Shown here: one piece after another, positions 37,515-44,518 of the stretch | Position numbering within the stretch: the stretch's first letter is position 1 | How the letters are laid out: each line of letters opens with the position of its first letter | Assembly: GCF_900000175.1 (NCBI RefSeq) | Contig: NZ_CWGJ01000025.1 | Span: 312,396-376,395 of the forward strand | DNA length: 64,000 nt | DNA from: Estrella lausannensis | GTDB lineage: Bacteria > Chlamydiota > Chlamydiia > Chlamydiales > Criblamydiaceae | Direction of reading: 5' to 3' | Notes under the pieces: generated by a model | Databases searched by the model: none | Told to the model about the DNA's origin: nothing | The model's input: the letters and a program-made list of their open reading frames with translations, nothing else | Position numbers and translations under genes: made by a program

Positions 37515-38863
37515 AGACCCTCGCTGCTAATGAAATAAATGGTAGTCTGCACCTTCTCTTTGCTAATCAGAGTAGGATAGTGCTGAAAAACGGGCCTGAT
37601 CTTCGGTCGTCCCGAAGCATATCCCGCAACACCTTGCGGACCGGATGTGACTAAGGGGGCAATCTCCTTTGCAAAACATTGGAGAGCATCTTCCGATCCC
37701 CTGACAGCGATTCTTAACACAATTTCCGGCACGCTGAAGTCCTTCCTGCCGGGAGCCGCCTCGCCGCTTCCCAGGCATTCGATGACAGCATCGTCAAACT
37801 CAAACCCTTGCTCCCGCACCCTTTCGAGAAGCACTTGTCCGAGCTTTCTTCCCTTCCTGAAGGCTTGATCACCGAAGATGACCAGCATAGCCTCCGCCCT
37901 GAAACCGGCTTGATAGGTGGCGACTACTTTATAACTATCTGTCGGTTGGCGGCCTTTGGCACCTCTGACCTCTACGCAGTTTTTTGCCGTCTCTTCCGCT
38001 TCGATGCAAGTGAAGGAGACGGTAAGGTCCGGGCTGATATACAGATCGGGATCGCCGATTTCATAAAGCAGCTGCTCTTTGACGATCTCTACGGAGACCA
38101 ATCCTCCCGTTCCTTCGGGTTTGGTAATGGAGAAAAGTCCATCCTCATGAATCACGGCGATGGGAAATCCCATATGGGTCGGATCTTCGATATCGAGCCA
38201 TTTGGTCGATATTCCTCCCGTCACTTGCGTTCCGCATTCGATGAGGTGTCCGGCTACTGTGGCCTGCGCGATTTTGTCCAGATCGGTGTTGCTCCACTGA
38301 AAAGCATGAAGGCAGGGGCCGACAGTCAGACTGGGGTCGGCGACGCGTCCCGCTACAACGATATCGGCCCCTGCATCAAGGGCTTCTTTGATCGCGTCGC
38401 TGCCGATGTAGGCGTTGGCAGAAACAAGGCGCTCCCGGTAGGGAGCGATCGTCTCGTCCCTATCAAGAGAGGGAAACTCTTCGTCTGAAGCTGTTTGAAG
38501 AAGCTCAAGTACATCATCTCCGAGGATATAGGCTATATTCAACGGCCTTGCCGATGCCTCCTGCAGCGCCTCTCTCACAGCCTCGGCGCAGCCTTTAGGA
38601 TCGAGCCCTCCGGCGTTGGCAACCACTTTGAAGTTCAGTCCCTGATTCCAGAACGGGACGAGTGATTGGATGATCGAGGGAAAATCTTTGGCGTAAGCAG
38701 GCCGCCCTTTTTTCTTTTCAAGGGCCATGATGGACATTGAAAGCTCGGCCAGGAAATCGAAAGTGATAAAATCGATGTCTTGTGCTCGCGTAAGCAGGTC
38801 TTTGGCAGCAGTTTGCCGATCCCCCAAAAATCCATGGGCATTGGCGATTTTGATTTTTTTCAT
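37511..38863 (-). CDS. AtuA-like (DUF1446) acyclic terpene utilisation family protein
   Basis: This 450-residue protein resembles the main domain of AtuA/DUF1446: IANAHGFLGDRQTAAKDL at the N-terminus, DFITFDFLAELSMSI, NAGGLDPKGCAEAV, GADIVVAGRVADPSLTVGP, and HLIECGTQVTGG. Pseudomonas AtuA is encoded in the citronellol/geraniol (atu) cluster and is needed for that pathway, but its biochemical role is unknown. Here the gene sits between the carboxylase and hydratase genes, as in atu-like clusters. It ends where the usual C-terminal domain would begin, and that domain is encoded by the next overlapping gene. Confidence 0.85.
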   Translation of the reverse strand: MKKIKIANAHGFLGDRQTAAKDLLTRAQDIDFITFDFLAELSMSIMALEKKKGRPAYAKDFPSIIQSLVPFWNQGLNFKVVANAGGLDPKGCAEAVREALQEASARPLNIAYILGDDVLELLQTASDEEFPSLDRDETIAPYRERLVSANAYIGSDAIKEALDAGADIVVAGRVADPSLTVGPCLHAFQWSNTDLDKIAQATVAGHLIECGTQVTGGISTKWLDIEDPTHMGFPIAVIHEDGLFSITKPEGTGGLVSVEIVKEQLLYEIGDPDLYISPDLTVSFTCIEAEETAKNCVEVRGAKGRQPTDSYKVVATYQAGFRAEAMLVIFGDQAFRKGRKLGQVLLERVREQGFEFDDAVIECLGSGEAAPGRKDFSVPEIVLRIAVRGSEDALQCFAKEIAPLVTSGPQGVAGYASGRPKIRPVFQHYPTLISKEKVQTTIYFISSEGL

Positions 38864-38891
38864 CGAGATTGATAACTACATGTTAAGGGGT

Positions 38892-40529
38892 TCATACCTG
38901 GAAAACTCCTGTGTGGAATGTTTTAGCGACAGGAGGCGCCCTCTTGGCAAGCAGCAGGGCCTTCGAGAGTGTTTCGCGCGTCAGATGCGGGGAGATGATT
39001 TTATCGATCCATCCTCTGGCCGCTCCGTAACGGATGTCCATCTCTTCCGCGTAGCGCCTGATGATCTCCCGTTGCTTTTCTTCGGCCACCGCTTTATCGA
39101 GAGGTTTTCCTTCCCTTTCGGCGGCTTTCTGCTGGATTTCAAACAGGGTGTCTGCGGCCTGTTCGGCACCCATTACGGCGTATTTGGCATTCGGCCAGGC
39201 AAAGATGAAATGGGGATCGTACGCCTTTCCGCAGAGGGCATAGTTCCCGGCTCCAAAGGAGTTGCCAACGATGACGGTGATCTTGGGAACAATCGAGTTA
39301 CTGATGGCATTGACGAGTTTTGCCCCGCTGCGGATGATTCCGGATTGCTCGGCTTCTTTGCCTACCATAAATCCGACGACATCCTGTAGGAAAACCATCG
39401 GGATTTTGGACTGGTTGCAGTCCATGACGAAGCGGGCCGCCTTATCGGCGCTCTCGGCATACACCACTCCTCCGATTTCTATCTCTCCCTTGCCTGTGAC
39501 AGTGCTTTTTCGCTGGTTGGCCAAAATTCCGACAGATATTCCGTTGATTTTGGCAAAAGCTGTGACAAGCGTGGGGCCATAGTCTTTCTTAAACTCTTGC
39601 AGCGAGCCCCGGTCGATGATGCAGGAGAGTAGATCTCTTGTGTCATACATTTTGTTGCTGTCGCCGCTGACGATGTCGTAGATCGTGTAGGGGTAGTGTT
39701 CCACTTCGAAGGAGGCCTGCCCTTTCTGATATTTCAGATCCTCGGGCAAAATATCAATCAGGGAGCGGATGCGCATCAGGCAGGATCTGTCATCTTTTTC
39801 TAAAAAGTCGACAGTTCCGCTGATTTCAGAATGCATGCGTGCTCCCCCAAGCTCCTCGGGATCGACAAGCTGGCCGATCGCAGCTTTCACAAGGGCCGGG
39901 CCTGCCAGATAGAGCCCGGAGCCTTCAGTCATCAGAAGCTTATCGCAAAGAACCGGGAGATAGCCGCCGCCGGCGATGCAGTTGCCCATGATCGCAGCGA
40001 TTTGGTAGATGCCGTTGGCAGACAGGATGGCGTTGTTTCTGAAAATGCGGCCGAAGTCGTCTTCGTCGGGAAAGATCTCCGCTTGCAGGGGAAGAAAGAC
40101 TCCGGAGGAGTCGACCAGATAGACGATGGGGAGGCGGCACTCGAATGCGATGCGCTGCGCCCGGAGCATCTTTTTCACCGACTGGGGAAACATGGCGCCT
40201 GCTTTGACTGTCGCGTCGTTTGCAATCACCATGAATTCCCGTCCACAGATTGTGCCGATACCTGTGACGACTCCCGCTGCGGGCAGGTCGGGCGCTTCTT
40301 GATACATCTTGTACCCGGCCCAGATGTTCAGCTCAAAAAATGCATCGGGGTTATCCAGGAGAATATCGAGCCTCTCCCTCACGGTCATGCGTCCCAGCCG
40401 CGTTTGCCTCTCTTTACCCCTTTTGCCTCCGCCTTCTTTCAAGATAGCTTCTTGGATGGCAATCTCTTCTGCCAGTGCCAAAAGCGAGGGCGGCTGCACA
40501 AAGGACTCTTTCACTTTCGCTTTCATCAT
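38892..40529 (-). CDS. Acyl-CoA carboxylase, carboxyltransferase (beta) subunit
   Basis: At 545 residues it has the length of methylcrotonyl-/geranyl-CoA carboxylase beta subunits. Motifs include RLGRMTVRERLDILLD, the acyl-CoA pocket block LRAQRIAFECRLPIVYLVDSSG, GGGYLPVLCDKLLMTEGSGLY, and the C-terminal carboxybiotin-side block ILRSG-like IIRSGAKLVNAI with SFGAGNYALCG. The enzyme moves CO2 from carboxybiotin to an enoyl-CoA. It directly abuts the acyl-CoA dehydrogenase stop. The biotin carboxylase plus carrier subunit (LiuD/AtuF type) is missing here and must come from elsewhere. Substrate (methylcrotonyl, geranyl or propionyl-CoA) is not settled; the hydratase and AtuA neighbours favour the first two. 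Confidence 0.88.
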   Translation of the reverse strand: MMKAKVKESFVQPPSLLALAEEIAIQEAILKEGGGKRGKERQTRLGRMTVRERLDILLDNPDAFFELNIWAGYKMYQEAPDLPAAGVVTGIGTICGREFMVIANDATVKAGAMFPQSVKKMLRAQRIAFECRLPIVYLVDSSGVFLPLQAEIFPDEDDFGRIFRNNAILSANGIYQIAAIMGNCIAGGGYLPVLCDKLLMTEGSGLYLAGPALVKAAIGQLVDPEELGGARMHSEISGTVDFLEKDDRSCLMRIRSLIDILPEDLKYQKGQASFEVEHYPYTIYDIVSGDSNKMYDTRDLLSCIIDRGSLQEFKKDYGPTLVTAFAKINGISVGILANQRKSTVTGKGEIEIGGVVYAESADKAARFVMDCNQSKIPMVFLQDVVGFMVGKEAEQSGIIRSGAKLVNAISNSIVPKITVIVGNSFGAGNYALCGKAYDPHFIFAWPNAKYAVMGAEQAADTLFEIQQKAAEREGKPLDKAVAEEKQREIIRRYAEEMDIRYGAARGWIDKIISPHLTRETLSKALLLAKRAPPVAKTFHTGVFQV

Positions 40530-42272
40530 CTATTTTCCTGTCAGAGTTGCGGAGAGGTCATTCACTAAGCAGTCTTCGCCGTTATCGATGTTTTCCAGAT
40601 TGAGGCGCATGGTGTCTATTGCCCATCTGAGGTAGAAGCGGGCCACTTTTTCCGGGTTTCTGTAGAGAGGATCCTGCACCCCGTCTTGGATTCTTGAAAT
40701 AACTGCCATTGATGTGTAGAGGGCAATGGCGACATTGGTCAGTCGATTCAGCAGGAGTTGCTTCTCGATCACGCCTTCTTTGTATTTCATCAGAGATTTA
40801 ATGCAAACCTTGGAGAAAAGGGGGATAAAGCGGGAGATCTCGGCGCACTCCTTTTCGATCAGGGCGATTTTATTGGGGATCGATGGCCTTTTGCTAAGCC
40901 CCATAAGGTTTTTAAGTGCATTTGCCAGGATAACACCGGAGGAAAACGGTGATGAGGTCAGACTGCTAAGAGCCTCTTTAAGCGGGGCACCGGCCTCCCG
41001 TAGGCCGACCGCGGAAATAAAGGCGCGCAGCACCTCGTTGGATCCTTCTCCGATCATATTGAGCCTGGCATCGCGCATCATCCTCTCAAATGGCTGATCG
41101 GTAAAAAAAGAACGTCCGCCAAAAATCTGCATCGTATCATAAAGAGTACTCCAGAGGGATTCGCTGGCAAAAACTTTCAGCATGGCCGACTCGAGCATCA
41201 CATCCTCCTGACCTTGATCGATCAGTCCCGCTGTCATGTAGGTGGTGGCATCGAGGGCAAAGGTGAGAGCAGCCATCTCCGCCAGTTTTTTTTGCACCAG
41301 CGAGAACGAGGCCAAGGGACGTCTAAACTGGATCCTTTCGACGCTCCATGACAAGGCCCTTTCAAGGCAGTATTTGGAGGCGCCGAGGCACATCGCACCA
41401 AATGTTGTTCGCCCGAAATCAAGCGCCGTCAGGCACACTTTAAGACCTCCTCCGAGGGGTCCTAGAATGTTTTCCTCCGGGACTTCAAGGTCTGTCAATT
41501 CCAGGTTTGTCGTTCTTGTCCCTTTGATGCCCACCTTTTCAAGACCGGGATGCAAGATTTTAAACCCTTTCATATCGGGCGTGATGATGAAGGCGGTGAC
41601 TTTATCCTCCTTGCCTTTTGGCCCCGTCACCTCCGTCTTTGCCATCAAGGTCAATACCGAGGCGATGCTGCCGTTGCTTGTCCACTGCTTCCTGCCACTG
41701 ATGCGGTAGACTTTCCGCTCCGGGTCGAAGACAGCGCGTGTTTCAATCCCGGAAGCGTCGGATCCGGCATTGGGTTCTGTCAGGGAAAAGGCGGCGATCT
41801 GCTCTCCCTTGGCGAGCGGGGGAAGGTAGCGCTTTTTTTGGGCGTCATTGCCGAACAGAAGGATCCCTTTAAGGCCGATGCTCTGGTGGGCGTTAATCAA
41901 GATGGCGGTGCTGCCGCAGCGGGAAGCGACTTCCTCAATCGCTTTGCAGTAACTGTACTGGCTCATGCCGAGCCCGCCGTGTTCTTTGGGAACGGAGATT
42001 CCAAAGAGTCCGATCTCAGCCAGTTTCTTGATTGTCTCTGCAGGGATTATCGCCTCTTTGTCGATCTTGACCGGATCGAGGTGTTTATCGAGATGAGTTT
42101 TAAGGCTCGCGATATAGCGTTCGGAGTTCTTTTTTTCTTCGGGAGAGGGATCGGGAAAGGGAAAGTAGGCACGGCTGTCAAACACTCCTTTATAGAGAAG
42201 CTTTGCCGCGCTCGGCTTGTTCTCTTCCGAGAAGAATAGTTCTTCGGCCATTTTGATTTGATCTTTGTCCAT
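40530..42272 (-). CDS. Acyl-CoA dehydrogenase (long, VLCAD/ACAD9-like form)
   Basis: This flavoenzyme introduces the alpha,beta double bond into acyl-CoA. At 580 residues it is longer than the 380-390 typical of isovaleryl-CoA dehydrogenase, with a helical C-terminal extension (about 430-580) like VLCAD-type enzymes. Signatures are AFSLTEPNAGSDASGIET, GRKQWTSNGSIASV and the catalytic Glu in MIGEGSNEVLRAFI (about 407). GGGAG precedes the ATG at good spacing. It heads the five-gene operon with carboxylase, AtuA pair and hydratase. A branched acyl-CoA substrate is inferred from context; a straight-chain one is possible from architecture. Confidence 0.91.
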   Translation of the reverse strand: MDKDQIKMAEELFFSEENKPSAAKLLYKGVFDSRAYFPFPDPSPEEKKNSERYIASLKTHLDKHLDPVKIDKEAIIPAETIKKLAEIGLFGISVPKEHGGLGMSQYSYCKAIEEVASRCGSTAILINAHQSIGLKGILLFGNDAQKKRYLPPLAKGEQIAAFSLTEPNAGSDASGIETRAVFDPERKVYRISGRKQWTSNGSIASVLTLMAKTEVTGPKGKEDKVTAFIITPDMKGFKILHPGLEKVGIKGTRTTNLELTDLEVPEENILGPLGGGLKVCLTALDFGRTTFGAMCLGASKYCLERALSWSVERIQFRRPLASFSLVQKKLAEMAALTFALDATTYMTAGLIDQGQEDVMLESAMLKVFASESLWSTLYDTMQIFGGRSFFTDQPFERMMRDARLNMIGEGSNEVLRAFISAVGLREAGAPLKEALSSLTSSPFSSGVILANALKNLMGLSKRPSIPNKIALIEKECAEISRFIPLFSKVCIKSLMKYKEGVIEKQLLLNRLTNVAIALYTSMAVISRIQDGVQDPLYRNPEKVARFYLRWAIDTMRLNLENIDNGEDCLVNDLSATLTGK

Positions 42273-42329
42273 GGGTCTCCCGAGGTTCTCTACAAGCAGT
42301 GGATTTTTTGAGGGCGTATTGCCTGCTCT

Positions 42330-42374
42330 TGCACGAAAGTATCAAAATTCAATTTTTGATACACCTTCGGTATT
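42330..42374. repeat. Short hairpin, diverged TATACCGAAA family
   Basis: ACGAAAGTATCAAAATT pairs with AATTTTTGATACACCTTCGGT. It lies about 60 bp upstream of the acyl-CoA dehydrogenase start, on the leader side of that operon. Confidence 0.75.
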
Positions 42375-42730
42375 GAATCTTTTCCATTCGCGGTCTTTAG
42401 TGCACTGTTTGCTAAGTTTCAGCCCATCGGGTTTAAAACTTACCAGGCAGAGTGTTAGTTGTTATATACCGCTATACTGATTGATTAATTGATTTATGGT
42501 TTAGTGAATTTTAACAGATTCGCCTCCCGCTGATTGGGGGGAGCAATAGCGGCTCTCGCCCTGTTGCCGCCATCAAAGGATCGCATAGAGGTCAGATAAT
42601 GCCTGGAACTGACGAAATTCGACGCCGGTGAAAGTCTTATTTAGGCATTCTCCTTTGTCGAAAGGAGTCGGGTGACTGATCGGTAGTCCAAGTCTCTTGA
42701 TACTTTAGATTAACCCTCCAGGCGGTGGAT

Positions 42731-42898
42731 ATGCTGTTTATCGTCCGTTTTGAGAGCATCAATCCAGAGAAAATTAAGAATTGCTGCTCAGAAAGGTTGG
42801 AGAGCGGTTTTCTCTACTCCCTTCCGGATGCGTATCAGCAAGCTGTAGGCCACCGCGGATTGTTCAAAAGATGGGCTTGTGGAAAGCGCAAGTTTTGA
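42731..42898 (+). CDS. Possible small protein, 55 residues
   Basis: The ATG follows GGCGGTGGAT, a fair ribosome site. The product starts MLFIVRFESINPEK and ends FKRWACGKRKF with a basic tail. It is not recognised and could be a remnant or a chance frame. Its stop codon lies only about 10 bp before the extended -10 element of the next gene. Confidence 0.3.
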   Translation: MLFIVRFESINPEKIKNCCSERLESGFLYSLPDAYQQAVGHRGLFKRWACGKRKF

Positions 42899-42907
42899 CA
42901 CACTTTT

Positions 42908-42915
42908 GCTATAAT
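42908..42915 (+). promoter_or_regulatory. Extended -10 promoter element TGCTATAAT
   Basis: A consensus extended -10 (TGCTATAAT, hexamer TATAAT at 42910-42915) lies about 90 bp before the ATG at 43004. TTGACA is present at 42895-42900 but is only nine bases from the -10, too close to act as a normal -35. The surrounding TTTTGACACACTTTTGCTATA strongly resembles a repeat right arm (TTTTGAGACACTTTCGGTATA). Confidence 0.55.
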
Positions 42916-43003
42916 TAAAAATAGTTTATCTTTGTTTATTCTTGATGTTTTTTGTTTTACCATGTAAATTTAATGTAAGATTGATTTTAAAGTTTTGGTT
43001 TAT

Positions 43004-44473
43004 ATGTATTTCCCGCCTTCAAGCTTTGCGTCTACTCACCGACTCTCGTCCACGCCAGAGGTTTTTGCAAGAGATGCGGCCAAAGAACCAGATCGACAAG
43101 AATGGGAAGATGCTCCGGACGAAGCTGCCGATGTGGCAGAAGTAGGAGGAGTGGTTAATGCGGGCGAGTATGCTGAAGTGTACAACCCATCGTCCCAAGC
43201 CGACTCTTTCCCTTCCGCGCTGGTTCAGCAATCTTCATTATTTACCTCAGTATCCCATGTAGCAAGACAAGGCATTGAAAATCAGTCTTTTCCGAAAATT
43301 GCGGACGATTCTTTAAGTCCGCGTGGCACTGAAACACGAGGCAGGAAATTTTCTGCAACCTCATCTTCAAAGTCGATCCTACCGGAAGGATCAAAACTCC
43401 GACCTCAAATCATTTCACCAATCACTTCTGCGAAAAGAGTGGAGGGCCCCTCTTCGGTAACTCCCGTGCACATCCCATCAGTCAAATTCTACGCACACGA
43501 TTTAGATGGCGCTGTTGTAAAGACTTCGAATGATCCTGGAAGCGCTGTCCAGCCCCAGGGGGTGCCCCAGAAAAAGGATGTGACGTTCATCGGGCCAAAC
43601 GGGCTTACCAGAGAAGTTTATGAAGCGTTCTTGGCCGCAGTTGCCAACTTTTCAGAGGATGATGTTGATCTCTACACTCAATGCACTTTTAAAGAATTGA
43701 TGCAGGCAAGAAAAGAAAGCGGCCTGCCCTATTTTATCGCTGTGGTGTACGCCGATTCCTCGAAGGGAGGTTTACCTTCGATTGTGGATGGTATCAGCTT
43801 TTTACGGGACTATTTCCGCTGGGGTCGGGTCTGTCACCCGACGACAAGAAGACCGATTACCTCCTTCCTGATTTTTAAAAGCAGCCGTGGAAATCCATTC
43901 AAGTTGTTTTGCTCGGGTAACAACATCAGAGAATGCAGAGATCATTTTGCCAAATGGATTAATGCGTGCGATCCGGATTTAAAGCCCATTCTGAGGGGGC
44001 GCGAGCGATTTTACATGGCTTGCTACTACCAAGACTTGGCAGAGCGAGCTCTCAGAGATATAGATGCTCTTGCGAAGAGGCGACCGTTGACAAATCTAGA
44101 GATCTTTAAACAGATGGAGAAAAGAGAGCATTTTCTGGACAAGCATCAATACTGGCTTGAGAAGTCCGCGGACGACGAGTATTTAATCGCTTACGTTAAT
44201 TTGGCCTACCATTATCTTACTTGCTTCGAAGATAATTCCGATGCCGTCAAGATGGCGCTCATGTATTTACGGAAAGCTGTCGCCAAAGTGGATTACATTT
44301 CCCCGAAAACCGAAAAGATACTGTTGGCTTGTTTAGAGGTTTTTCTTGATTACCCTGAACTTTGCTCCGAAGATATTGACCGGGTTAAGATTCTTTTAGA
44401 TATTAATACAAGATCATCTGCTGCAGAGAGGACGGAGCAGCCCTCTTCTGGGTGTTTTTCAGACCATCAATAA
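43004..44473 (+). CDS. Hypothetical protein with possible degenerate U-box-like segment
   Basis: This 489-residue protein has no signal peptide. The N-terminal about 190 residues are Ser/Pro-rich and look disordered, as in many type III effectors. Around residues 240-290, LPYFIAVVYAD ... IVDGISFLRDYFRWGRVCHPTTRRPIT can be laid on a U-box (P-x-F start, DG-x-(S/T)(Y/F)-x-R, P-x-T-x-x-P(L/I)). The initial CPI is missing, so E3 ligase function is doubtful. The C-terminal third is helical with a TPR-like end (YLRKAVAKVD). I start at the ATG; an in-frame TTG nine bases earlier is the alternative. No ribosome site is clear. The N-terminus MYFPPSS resembles MYSPPTS of the convergent neighbour. Confidence 0.55.
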   Translation: MYFPPSSFASTHRLSSTPEVFARDAAKEPDRQEWEDAPDEAADVAEVGGVVNAGEYAEVYNPSSQADSFPSALVQQSSLFTSVSHVARQGIENQSFPKIADDSLSPRGTETRGRKFSATSSSKSILPEGSKLRPQIISPITSAKRVEGPSSVTPVHIPSVKFYAHDLDGAVVKTSNDPGSAVQPQGVPQKKDVTFIGPNGLTREVYEAFLAAVANFSEDDVDLYTQCTFKELMQARKESGLPYFIAVVYADSSKGGLPSIVDGISFLRDYFRWGRVCHPTTRRPITSFLIFKSSRGNPFKLFCSGNNIRECRDHFAKWINACDPDLKPILRGRERFYMACYYQDLAERALRDIDALAKRRPLTNLEIFKQMEKREHFLDKHQYWLEKSADDEYLIAYVNLAYHYLTCFEDNSDAVKMALMYLRKAVAKVDYISPKTEKILLACLEVFLDYPELCSEDIDRVKILLDINTRSSAAERTEQPSSGCFSDHQ

Positions 44474-44504
44474 AAGCCCTCCCCCCCTTCGATCAGGAGG
44501 GCTT
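44474..44504. terminator. Bidirectional hairpin terminator
   Basis: AAGCCCTCC pairs perfectly with GGAGGGCTT around a 13-base loop. It starts directly after the stop of the 43.0-44.5 kb gene and ends 14 bp before the stop of the convergent 725-residue gene. Unlike the other hairpins it is unrelated to the TATACCGAAA family. Confidence 0.85.
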
Positions 44505-44518
44505 ATGAGAATCCATCT

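Larger units (their letters stand above)
42273..43003. other. 731-bp intergenic region
   Basis: It contains a short hairpin of the TATACCGAAA family (42330-42374), a possible 55-codon ORF (42731-42898) and an extended -10 promoter (42908-42915). The stretch at about 42540-42720 is G+C-richer than its surroundings and looks structured (GGCGGCAACAGGG-type complement, GTCGAAAGGAGTCGGGTGACTGATC). I could not match it to RNase P, tmRNA, SRP or 6S RNA. Confidence 0.5.

Noticed and set aside
39831-40568. 245-codon open frame antisense to the carboxylase beta gene
   Set aside because: It is opposite a secure gene, shows no domain and no ribosome site; long antisense frames are common over G+C-rich third positions.
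41550-42239. 229-codon open frame antisense to the acyl-CoA dehydrogenase gene
   Set aside because: Same reason: it mirrors a conserved gene and its product is low in recognisable structure.
42540-42730. Possible structured non-coding RNA upstream of the 43.0 kb gene
   Set aside because: Local G+C is higher and small stems can be drawn, but no signature of RNase P RNA, tmRNA, SRP RNA or 6S RNA is present and no promoter or terminator bounds it.
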